From the NCBI RefSeq assembly GCF_003024805.1, contig NZ_PUEC01000006.1, forward strand, positions 1 through 64,000: a stretch of 64,000 nucleotides of DNA, read 5' to 3'. Shown here piece after piece: positions 43,566-51,664 of the stretch. A program made the position numbers and the translations under genes. The stretch's first letter is position 1. Each line of letters opens with the position of its first letter. The DNA is from Duncaniella muris (GTDB lineage: Bacteria; Bacteroidota; Bacteroidia; Bacteroidales; Muribaculaceae). The notes under the pieces were generated by a model. That model ran no database searches. It was not told the DNA's origin and saw nothing but the letters and a program-made list of their open reading frames with translations.

Positions 43566-45626
43566 TTATTTCTTATAGCCTTTGATGCCTTTTTCAAGAA
43601 ACTCGGAGAAGCGGGCCACATTTTCGTCATAGGTATAGGGCCCTGACAGGAGCTCGCCTTCGTCATTGAGAATGACATAGTAGGGCTGGGCGTTGGCGTT
43701 GAATTTGTAGCGCTGCAGATAGCTCCAGCGGTCACCATAGGTGTAGAGAGTCATATCCTTGCCATATTCCTTAACAGTGATAGGCTCCGGAAGGTTCTTC
43801 TTCTCGTCTACCATAAGCTTGATGACTGTGAAGTTGTCTTCGATCATGGCCTTGACATTCGGTTCGTCAAGCACGGCGCCTTCCATCTTGCGGCAGTTGA
43901 CACAGCCGAAGCCGGAGAAGTCGATGAGGACGGGTTTGCCTGACTCCTTGGCAACCTTCATGCCTTCTTCAAAGTCGTCATATTCCTTGAAGCCGTCACC
44001 GTAGAGGTTGAAATCCTGAGTGAACAACGGGGGCACGAATGCGCTGACTCCCTTGAGGGGAGCACCCCAGAGACCGGGGATCAGATAAATTGTGAACGAG
44101 AACGAGCAGAGGGCAAGGAAGAAGCGGGTCACACCGACACTTCTGTCAGCCGGGCCGTAGTGGGCGAAGTTGAACTGGCCGAGCAGATAGAGGCCGAGCA
44201 GGGCGAAGATCACGATCCAGAGAGCGAGGAAGGCTTCGCGGTCAAGAATATGCCATCCGTAAGCGAGGTCGGCTACAGAGAGGAACTTGAGCGAGAGGGC
44301 GAGTTCAACGAAACCGAGCACCACTTTCAGTGTATTCATCCAGCCGCCGGAGCTGGGAGCGGCCTGCAGCATTGTGGGGAACATGGCGAATAGCATGAAC
44401 GGAAGAGCAAGGGCTGTCGAGAAGCCGAGCATACCGATTGCCGGGCCCCAGAGGTCGCCCTGTGAGGCTGCCTCAACGAGCAGAGTGCCGATGATAGGGC
44501 CTGTGCAGGAGAATGACACAAGTGTCAGGGTGAAAGCCATGAAGAAGATGGAGAGCAGACCGGTGGTCTTCTCGGCTGTGGCATCCATCTTGTTTGACCA
44601 TGATTCGGGGAGTTTGATGTCAAAAGCTCCGAAGAAGCTGATGGCAAACACCACGAGCAGAAGGAAGAAGATGATGTTGCAGACGGCCGAGGTAGAGAGT
44701 GCGTTGAGCGAGCTTGCGCCGAAGATACCGGTGATGAGCAGGCCGAGGGCCACGTAGATTATGATGATTGACAGACCGTAGGTGCAGGCATCGGCGATGC
44801 TCTTCGCGCGGTCTTTCCCTTTTTTAAGGAAGAAGCTGACAGTCATCGGGATCATTGGCCACACGCAGGGTGTGAAGAGGGCCACGAGACCACCGAGGAA
44901 GCAGGTGAAGAATATGTACCAGAGAGAAGTCGACGAGAAGTCCTCGGCGCTTTCTGAATCCTCGAATGACACGGGGGCCCAGAGGTCGGCACCTGCACTT
45001 GCAGGTGCGGTGGAGGTCAGAGAATCTGCGGCTACGGAATCTGCCGGAACAAGCACCGCGGCCTCCTCAGCCACTTCGACTTCGGCAGTCTCGACAAGTT
45101 TGGGTTCTTCCTTCACCTCTGCCTTTTCTTTCGGCTCATCTTTTGAAGAGACGGCAGCGGCAATCTTGGCCGTGCCTGAGAGGTTGAATGTAGAGCGTGA
45201 CGGCGGAATGCAGTTTTCATCGTTGCAAGCGCCACACACAATCATCACGTCGATGTTGAACTCAGGCTTGGTGGCTTTGAACTTCTGTGTGATGGTCACA
45301 CTCTGCGTCCACCATGAGAGTTCGGCTCCAAACATTTCGTCAAACTGTTTGTGAGAGGGCTTGTTGGGTGTGGGTTTTCCTTCGAGAGTCACTCCTTCGA
45401 GTTTAGGATAAGAGATCTCAAGGATCTGGGGACCGGCATCAGGGTTGCAATCAAGCGCATACATGTGCCAGCCGGAACTGATCGCAGCTGTAAGAACTAC
45501 CTGCCCTTGGACATCGCCTGTCATTTCGACCTTGGCCTGCCATTTTACGGGGTTCATGATCTGCGCGACGGCCATGTTGCATACCATCGACAATAGAAGC
45601 AGAAGCGTGAAAGTGTACTTTCTCAT
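43566..45626 (-). CDS. dsbD: Thiol:disulfide interchange protein DsbD
   Basis: This 686-residue transporter carries electrons from cytosolic thioredoxin across the inner membrane to periplasmic reductants. A signal peptide (about residues 1-21) is followed by an N-terminal Ig-like domain with CGACNDENC (about 131-139). A low-complexity Glu/Val/Ala linker (about 160-215) precedes eight transmembrane helices starting YIFFTCFLGGLVALFTPC. A C-terminal thioredoxin-like domain has the CVNC active site near residue 575. Length and order match Bacteroidales DsbD. Its output could support the TlpA-like protein encoded upstream at 40924. Confidence 0.93.
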   Translation of the reverse strand: MRKYTFTLLLLLSMVCNMAVAQIMNPVKWQAKVEMTGDVQGQVVLTAAISSGWHMYALDCNPDAGPQILEISYPKLEGVTLEGKPTPNKPSHKQFDEMFGAELSWWTQSVTITQKFKATKPEFNIDVMIVCGACNDENCIPPSRSTFNLSGTAKIAAAVSSKDEPKEKAEVKEEPKLVETAEVEVAEEAAVLVPADSVAADSLTSTAPASAGADLWAPVSFEDSESAEDFSSTSLWYIFFTCFLGGLVALFTPCVWPMIPMTVSFFLKKGKDRAKSIADACTYGLSIIIIYVALGLLITGIFGASSLNALSTSAVCNIIFFLLLVVFAISFFGAFDIKLPESWSNKMDATAEKTTGLLSIFFMAFTLTLVSFSCTGPIIGTLLVEAASQGDLWGPAIGMLGFSTALALPFMLFAMFPTMLQAAPSSGGWMNTLKVVLGFVELALSLKFLSVADLAYGWHILDREAFLALWIVIFALLGLYLLGQFNFAHYGPADRSVGVTRFFLALCSFSFTIYLIPGLWGAPLKGVSAFVPPLFTQDFNLYGDGFKEYDDFEEGMKVAKESGKPVLIDFSGFGCVNCRKMEGAVLDEPNVKAMIEDNFTVIKLMVDEKKNLPEPITVKEYGKDMTLYTYGDRWSYLQRYKFNANAQPYYVILNDEGELLSGPYTYDENVARFSEFLEKGIKGYKK

Positions 45627-45967
45627 GGTTACAAAAAAAGAGAAATGCTAAATTAGATTGGTTTTACAGCACAAATGTAATGATTTTTCCTCAATCGCAA
45701 CTGTTTTTACCTTACGGAAACGTAAAAAGTCATTGTAAATCTTGCAAAAAGCACGATTTTTCGGTTTCTCGCTGTTCAAAAAGTCAAAAACGGCCTTGCT
45801 TTTGGCCCAAAACGACCTCTGCATGATGACTTTTTGCCACATGAGGAAGTAGTCATACTTTTTTGCCATTTTATTGGCGCAAGAGCTTGACACAGCCTCC
45901 GGTTTTCAAAAATTTCATTATCTTTGTAGACAGACAAAACCAACCTACATTTTACCTCAGTCCTCCC
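45627..45967. other. Divergent promoter region, dsbD and GH36
   Basis: 340 AT-rich bases. A minus-strand TACATTTG (45672-45679) serves dsbD, and a plus-strand TATCTTTG (45919-45926) serves the GH36 gene. A short minus-strand frame (45648-45893) is dominated by AT-rich composition and is not considered a gene. Confidence 0.6.
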
Positions 45968-48178
45968 ATGAAGCAATTCCTTTTACTGCCCGGAGCGGCG
46001 CTGCTGCTGATGACAGCCGCACTTCCGGCTACTGCCGAGACAGTCAACATCTCCACCCCAAACACATCTCTTGTACTCGACGCCGAAAAAGGGGGCAAAC
46101 TCCGCATCCTCCACTATGGCAACAGGCTCAGTGATGCCGACATAGCAAACCTTTCGGAGGCAGGAGCCATCAGGCGCGACGCCTATCCAGTCTACGGTAT
46201 CTATCCGCAGGCCGAAGCAGCCATGAGCGTGACCCACGCCGACGGCAACAGAACCACCGACACTGAAGTGACCGGTATCACAAGCCGCAAAGATGCCGAC
46301 GGAGCCGACGTGACCACCATAGCCATGCGCGACAAGGTCTATCCTTTTGACCTCAACGTAAACTACCGTACATATCCGGGTGAAGACGTAATCGAGACCT
46401 GGGTCGATGTAAAGAATAATGAAAAGGGCACTGTCACCCTCAACCGCTTCATGTCGGGCTACCTTCCGGTGCGCTACGGCAACGTATGGCTATCTCAGCT
46501 CTACGGCTCATGGGCCAACGAGGGCAAGGTGTCAGAGACTCCGCTGAACCACGGGGTCAGAATGATCAAAAACAAAGACGGAGTGCGCAATTCCCACACC
46601 TCACACGCCGAGATCATGCTCTCGCTTGACGGCAAGCCGCAGGAAAACACCGGCCGCACCGTGGGCGCGGCTCTTGAATATTCAGGCAACTACAAACTGT
46701 TTATCGACACTGATGACAGCGACTATCACCACTTCTTCGCCGGCATCAATGAGGAGAATTCGGAATACCATCTCAAGACGGGTGAAAGTTTCGTGACCCC
46801 GCCTCTGGCTCTCACCTACTCCGAAGAAGGTCTCTCAGGTGTAAGCCGAAATTTCCACCGCTGGGGACGCAACCACCGTCTGCACGCCGGCAACACCGAG
46901 CGCAAAGTGCTGCTCAACTCCTGGGAGGGTGTCTATTTCAACATCACAGAGCCTGTGATGGACGGAATGATGAAGGACATTGCCGACATGGGCGGCGAAC
47001 TCTTCGTGATGGACGACGGATGGTTCGGCAAAAAATATCCCCGCGACAACGACAGCACCACCCTCGGCGACTGGGTTGTGGACACCAACAAGCTTCCCAA
47101 CGGAATCCAGGCGCTGATCGACTCTGCGTCCACCCACGGTATAAAGTTCGGAATCTGGATCGAGCCTGAGATGACCAACACCGTCAGCGAACTTTACGAA
47201 AAGCATCCCGAATACATAATAAAGGCTGCCAACCGCCCGGCCACTCAGGGACGAGGCGGCACTCAGTTAGTGCTCGATCTCGCCAACCCCAAAGTGCAGG
47301 ACATAGTGTTTACCGTCGTTGACACCCTCATGCGCAAATATCCGGCCATAGACTATATCAAATGGGATGCCAACGCGCCGATCATGGACCACGGCTCGCA
47401 GTATCTCACCGCCGACAATCAGAGCCATCTCTACATAGACTATCACAAGGGATTCGAGACTGTGCTCAATCGCATCCGCAAGGCACATCCCGATGTGACC
47501 ATCCAGGCCTGCGCCAGCGGCGGCGGCCGTGCCAACTGGGGCATTCTCCCCTGGTTTGACGAATTCTGGACCAGCGACAACAATGACGCTCTGCAGCGCA
47601 TCTACATGCAGTGGGGCACCAGCTACTTCTTCCCTGCCATTGCTATGGGATCGCACATCTCGGCTTCACCCAACCACCAGACTTTCCGCAGAATTCCTGT
47701 GAAATTCCGCGCCGACGTGGCCATGAGCGGCCGTCTCGGTCTCGAAATGCAGCCCCGCGACATGAACGATGAAGACAAGGCCGTGTGCCGTCAGGCCATC
47801 ACTGACTACAAGAAGATCCGCCCCATAGTGCAGTTCGGCGACATCTACCGTCTGATCTCGCCTTACGATGGAAAGGGCGTGGCCTCGCTGATGTATGTCA
47901 CTCCGGAGAAAGACGACGCCGTGTTCTACTGGTGGAAGACCGAAACATTCATGAACCAGCAGCTCCCGCGTGTGGTGATGGCCGGTCTCGACCCCGACAA
48001 GATCTATATGATCACCGAGCTGAACCGCATTGACAAAGAGCCTCTGAGTTTCGAGGGCAAGACTTTCAGCGGCCGCTATCTGATGTCGAACGGACTTGAG
48101 ATTCCTCTGACCCACAAGGTGGACTATCACAAGAACACCGACTACGCCTCACGAGTGCTGCGCGTCACAGCTAAGTAA
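45968..48178 (+). CDS. Alpha-galactosidase, GH36
   Basis: This 736-residue secreted glycoside hydrolase of family 36 has a signal peptide ending near residue 25 (LLMTAALPATAET). An N-terminal beta-sandwich (to about 320) precedes a (beta/alpha)8 barrel. Catalytic residues are D467 in YIKWDAN (nucleophile) and D537 in FWTSDNND (acid/base). FVMDDGWFGKKYP, GIWIEPEMTN and CASGGGRANWG complete the family signatures. It removes terminal alpha-1,6-galactose from raffinose-type sugars or galactomannan. It stands alone with its own promoter and is separated from the GH5 locus. The start at 45968 follows from the signal peptide; the frame continues upstream to 45863. Confidence 0.93.
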   Translation: MKQFLLLPGAALLLMTAALPATAETVNISTPNTSLVLDAEKGGKLRILHYGNRLSDADIANLSEAGAIRRDAYPVYGIYPQAEAAMSVTHADGNRTTDTEVTGITSRKDADGADVTTIAMRDKVYPFDLNVNYRTYPGEDVIETWVDVKNNEKGTVTLNRFMSGYLPVRYGNVWLSQLYGSWANEGKVSETPLNHGVRMIKNKDGVRNSHTSHAEIMLSLDGKPQENTGRTVGAALEYSGNYKLFIDTDDSDYHHFFAGINEENSEYHLKTGESFVTPPLALTYSEEGLSGVSRNFHRWGRNHRLHAGNTERKVLLNSWEGVYFNITEPVMDGMMKDIADMGGELFVMDDGWFGKKYPRDNDSTTLGDWVVDTNKLPNGIQALIDSASTHGIKFGIWIEPEMTNTVSELYEKHPEYIIKAANRPATQGRGGTQLVLDLANPKVQDIVFTVVDTLMRKYPAIDYIKWDANAPIMDHGSQYLTADNQSHLYIDYHKGFETVLNRIRKAHPDVTIQACASGGGRANWGILPWFDEFWTSDNNDALQRIYMQWGTSYFFPAIAMGSHISASPNHQTFRRIPVKFRADVAMSGRLGLEMQPRDMNDEDKAVCRQAITDYKKIRPIVQFGDIYRLISPYDGKGVASLMYVTPEKDDAVFYWWKTETFMNQQLPRVVMAGLDPDKIYMITELNRIDKEPLSFEGKTFSGRYLMSNGLEIPLTHKVDYHKNTDYASRVLRVTAK

Positions 48179-48282
48179 GCTGATGACGGCATTTCCATTG
48201 TGATTTTCCGCAGAATTTCAAGTCGATTTTTATTCTTAAAACTTTTTGGCGCATTTTACTTAGTAATTTGCGCCTTTTTATG

Positions 48283-48290
48283 TAATTTTG
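48283..48290 (+). promoter_or_regulatory. -7 promoter element for ilvE
   Basis: TAATTTTG, 25 bases before the ilvE ATG. Confidence 0.55.
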
Positions 48291-48314
48291 CCATAAACTA
48301 TAAAAACTCATATC

Positions 48315-49337
48315 ATGAATCAGGAACTTGACTGGGGCAACCTATCATTCGGCTATATCCCCACCGACTATAATGTGCGCTGCTATTTCCGCGACGGGAA
48401 ATGGGGCGAGATCGAAGTGTCGCAAAGCGAAGAGATCAGTCTCCACATCGCCGCCACCTGTCTCCACTACGGCCAGGAAATTTTCGAAGGCCTCAAAGCC
48501 TTCCGCGGCAAGGACGGCAAAGTGCGAGTGTTCCGCCTCGAAGAAAATGCCCGCCGCATCCAGGAATCAGCCAAAGGAATCCTTATGGAGCCGCTGCCGC
48601 TGGAGAAATTCAAGGAAATGGTGCTGAAAGTGGTGAAACTCAATGAGCGCTTCGTGCCGCCCTACGGTTCCGGCGCATCACTTTACATCCGTCCGATCGA
48701 GCTCGGCATTTCGGCCCAGGTCGGTGTCAAGCCGTCTACCGAATATCTTTTCATTATTCTCGTTACTCCGGTAGGTCCTTACTTCAAGACCGGATTCAAG
48801 CCGACTAATATCTGCATCATGCGCCAGTATGACCGCGTGGCCCCCAACGGCACAGGCCTCTGGAAGGTGGGCGGCAACTATGCGGCATCGCTCACTGCCG
48901 GCGAACACGCCCACGAGCTTGGATATTCGGCCGTGCTCTATCTCGATCCGAAGGAAAAGAAATATCTCGACGAATGCGGTCCGGCCAACTTCATCGCCAT
49001 CAAGAACGGTGTCTACATCACTCCAGCCTCTAACTCGATACTGCCTTCGATCACCAACAAGAGCCTCATGCAGCTTGCCGAGGATATGGGAGTGAAGGTT
49101 GAACGCCGCCACATCACGGTCGATGAACTGCGCGATATCGACGAAGCCGCCGCTGTCGGCACTGCCGCTGTGGCTTCACCCGTCGGCGAGATCGATGACC
49201 TTGACACCGGCGAGAAATATATCGTTTCGAAAAACGGCGAACCGGGCCCCATCACCACTCGCCTCTACAATACGCTCCGCGGCATTCAGCTCGGAGAGAT
49301 TGAGGACGTCCACGGATGGTGCACTATATTAGAGTGA
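48315..49337 (+). CDS. ilvE: Branched-chain amino acid aminotransferase
   Basis: This 340-residue PLP enzyme interconverts Leu, Ile and Val with their keto acids, using glutamate/2-oxoglutarate. The PLP-binding lysine is K184 in GLWKVGGNYAAS. The fold-type IV signature YLDECGPANFIAIK follows downstream. Length fits class II BCATs. It is the last step of synthesis and first step of breakdown of these amino acids. It has its own promoter and is followed within 40 bases by an HD-domain gene, possibly on one transcript. Confidence 0.95.
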   Translation: MNQELDWGNLSFGYIPTDYNVRCYFRDGKWGEIEVSQSEEISLHIAATCLHYGQEIFEGLKAFRGKDGKVRVFRLEENARRIQESAKGILMEPLPLEKFKEMVLKVVKLNERFVPPYGSGASLYIRPIELGISAQVGVKPSTEYLFIILVTPVGPYFKTGFKPTNICIMRQYDRVAPNGTGLWKVGGNYAASLTAGEHAHELGYSAVLYLDPKEKKYLDECGPANFIAIKNGVYITPASNSILPSITNKSLMQLAEDMGVKVERRHITVDELRDIDEAAAVGTAAVASPVGEIDDLDTGEKYIVSKNGEPGPITTRLYNTLRGIQLGEIEDVHGWCTILE

Positions 49338-49376
49338 TCCAAGACAATTCACAGAATCAATCCACAACACTGAGCC

Positions 49377-49925
49377 ATGACATGGCAGGAAATGATTGAC
49401 AGATATTATCCCGAAGACGGCTGCCTTCGGGATATTTACATGGCCCACTGCCGTTCGGTGGCCGATCTGGCACTTGAAATCAACCGCCGGAAAGGGCTCG
49501 GCCTTGATCAGGCGGCAGTAGAAGAGACCGCTATGCTCCACGACATCGGCATTTTCATGTGTGACGCTCCCGGCATAGAGTGTCATGGCGACGAGCCTTA
49601 TATACGCCACGGTGTGCTTGGCGCCGCACTGCTGCGCAGCGATGGTCTTGGAGAGGACTGCGCCCGTGTGGCCGAGCGCCATACCGGAGCGGGCCTGAGC
49701 CGTGAGGATATTGCCCGGCAGCATCTGCCTCTTGATCCTGACGGGGACTACATGCCGCAGTCAACACTAGAACGCCTCGTCTGCTATGCCGACAAGTTCT
49801 ATTCAAAGAGCGGCGACATGCAGCGCAAGCCGCTTGAAAAGGTGATACGCTCAATGCAAAGGCTTTCGCCTGAGACTCTGGAGCGCTTCATGGCGCTCCA
49901 TCGCGAGTTTGGCGAGCAGGAGTGA
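49377..49925 (+). CDS. HD-domain phosphohydrolase
   Basis: This 182-residue cytosolic protein has the HD-superfamily metal ligands visible: H24 in MAHCRSVAD, the HD pair in AMLHDIGIF (about residues 59-60), and later E-R-H in VAERHTGAG. These proteins hydrolyse phosphomonoesters or phosphodiesters; the substrate is unknown. It lacks the extra domains of nucleotide-second-messenger enzymes, so signalling is not implied. It lies 40 bases after ilvE in the same direction and ends before a strong hairpin. Confidence 0.83.
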   Translation: MTWQEMIDRYYPEDGCLRDIYMAHCRSVADLALEINRRKGLGLDQAAVEETAMLHDIGIFMCDAPGIECHGDEPYIRHGVLGAALLRSDGLGEDCARVAERHTGAGLSREDIARQHLPLDPDGDYMPQSTLERLVCYADKFYSKSGDMQRKPLEKVIRSMQRLSPETLERFMALHREFGEQE

Positions 49926-49950
49926 GCCTCCGAAAACGCAAGACACACAT

Positions 49951-49989
49951 AACGGCCCGCATGAAGACAGAATTTTCATGCGGGCCGTT
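49951..49989. terminator. Terminator, 15-bp stem
   Basis: Perfect 15-bp stem (49951-49965 with 49975-49989), 9-base loop, then TTTC. It closes the ilvE/HD unit. A second hairpin with arms 49994-50002 and 50027-50035 lies past the GH5 stop on the minus strand. Confidence 0.75.
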
Positions 49990-50050
49990 TCTAAGAGATT
50001 GTCTATGAGAATGTCTCACAGCAGAAACAATCTCTAAAGCTGACATTTTA

Positions 50051-51574
50051 TCAGAAGGGATAGATGCCGTTGGCAGCTCCGTTCATGAGGGCATTGAAGA
50101 GATAGCCGTTAAGCTGATTGCCGTTGTTACGGTCAATGTCTCCACCGGTTTCCCAGAAGAAGGGCACACAGCCATGAGCCTTGGCCGATCTGGTGACATA
50201 TTCAGTCCAATAGGCGCGGCTTGCTTTGTGTTTTTCAACATCCATGCTATCAATGTTGCGGTTAGAAGCAACACCATATTCGCCTATGATAGCAGGAACT
50301 CCCTTGCTGACGTAGGCATCCTGCACTTTCTTGAACTGGGCATCAATATTTGCCTCTTTGTGCCATGTGCAGTTGCGGTCAGAACCGGCCACGAAGTTGG
50401 CCTCACCCCAGTAAAGCTTGATAGGATTGTTGGGACCCCCCCAAGCGTTGTCTTTATCCATGATAGTGAAGTCAGTGGGATCATAGAAATGCACTTCGAC
50501 CATTGAACGGTCTGCTACGGGATCTTCGGGAAGTTTATAGAGGCCTCTGACACCTTCATCAATATTGGTGAAAGGAGTCTGATGGATCAGCACTCGTGAA
50601 GCATTGTTTCCGCCTGTAGCACGGACAGCGTCGACAAAGGTCTGCTGATAGGCCATAATTGCATTGACAGACTGCTGCTGGCCGGCTGCAGACTGATTCT
50701 GCTGGCCGGGTTCGTTCATGCCGGCAAAGAGAAGATGCTCGTCATAGTGGTTGAGTTTGTTGGCGATCTGAGTCCAAAAAGTGCTCTGCTTTTTGTCAAC
50801 GTCAGCATCATAGCCGTTTACGCAGCTTTCTTCAAGCCAGCCACCGTCCCAATGGATGTTCACAATGGCATACATGCCTTCGCCTATAACCCAGCCTACA
50901 ATCTCGTCAACACGATCAAGCCAGGCGGGATCAATTATATTTTTGGCTTTTTCAGCGGTTGTCTTACCCTGAATGTGGCTGTTCCAGGCGCATGGGATAC
51001 GCACGGCGTTGAAACCTGCGGCCTTAAGGCCACGGATGTAGCTGACAGTCACAGGGCGACACCATGATCCTTCTCCGTCAGGAGCTTCAAGTGTATTGCC
51101 GATGTTGACACCTGCAAAGATGTTTTTGGCAATCTCAGTTGCGCTGACATTGTTGATGGGGGTTTCGGCCGGCACCACAGGAGCATAGGTAGGCTGAGTG
51201 ACAACCATGCCGCGGGCCACGTTGCCTGCAAAAACCGAGACACGGGCCGAACGCGGACCGCGGGTTTCATTAAGTTCGGTTATCACAGTCACAGGGGAAC
51301 CGTCGGCTGTACGGTCACCAACTTCTGCTTTGATCCATTTTAGATCATCGTCCTCATCTATTTTTTCAACCTGAACCGATACGGCTGCAGGCGACTTTAC
51401 TATAAAAGTCTGAGGTCCGCCAATCGCAGCAGCAGTCATACCATCGGCAAAAAGCTGATCGGGCACCTGAATCACTTCATAGCGCATTTCATTTCTGTCA
51501 TTGTCACACGATGCGGCAAACGAACCGCCTGCCACCGTACAGAAAGCAAAAAGAATTGATTTAGTCATATTCAT
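50051..51574 (-). CDS. BACON-GH5 endo-glycanase lipoprotein
   Basis: This 507-residue surface enzyme has a lipobox in GGSFAASC. A BACON-like domain (about residues 45-140, ending RGMVVTQPTY) serves as a spacer on the cell surface. The GH5 barrel starts at NIFAGVNIGNTLEAP. Catalytic residues are E288 in MNEPG (acid/base) and E432 in GEYG (nucleophile), with NIHWDGGWLEE near the substrate cleft. It probably makes the first cuts in a beta-glucan, xyloglucan or mannan. It is the last gene of the SusCD locus, behind a hairpin that may lower its expression. The start at 51574 includes a second Met; 51592 is also possible. Confidence 0.9.
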   Translation of the reverse strand: MNMTKSILFAFCTVAGGSFAASCDNDRNEMRYEVIQVPDQLFADGMTAAAIGGPQTFIVKSPAAVSVQVEKIDEDDDLKWIKAEVGDRTADGSPVTVITELNETRGPRSARVSVFAGNVARGMVVTQPTYAPVVPAETPINNVSATEIAKNIFAGVNIGNTLEAPDGEGSWCRPVTVSYIRGLKAAGFNAVRIPCAWNSHIQGKTTAEKAKNIIDPAWLDRVDEIVGWVIGEGMYAIVNIHWDGGWLEESCVNGYDADVDKKQSTFWTQIANKLNHYDEHLLFAGMNEPGQQNQSAAGQQQSVNAIMAYQQTFVDAVRATGGNNASRVLIHQTPFTNIDEGVRGLYKLPEDPVADRSMVEVHFYDPTDFTIMDKDNAWGGPNNPIKLYWGEANFVAGSDRNCTWHKEANIDAQFKKVQDAYVSKGVPAIIGEYGVASNRNIDSMDVEKHKASRAYWTEYVTRSAKAHGCVPFFWETGGDIDRNNGNQLNGYLFNALMNGAANGIYPF

Positions 51575-51600
51575 TTGTAGATATTTTATCAAAAAATAAA

Positions 51601-51634
51601 GAAGTCCGGCCGGACTGAAGCCTCACCGGACTTC
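51601..51634 (-). terminator. Intra-locus hairpin before GH5
   Basis: Perfect 9-bp outer stem GAAGTCCGG/CCGGACTTC (51601-51609 with 51626-51634). In minus-strand sense it is followed by TTTATTTTTTG, as in an intrinsic terminator. It lies between the glycan-binding lipoprotein and GH5. Confidence 0.65.
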
Positions 51635-51664
51635 TCTATAAATTTTATTTCTGTTATTTGAAAA

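Noticed and set aside
45648-45893. 81-codon minus-strand frame between dsbD and GH36
   Set aside because: It overlaps both predicted promoters and has an AT-driven composition.
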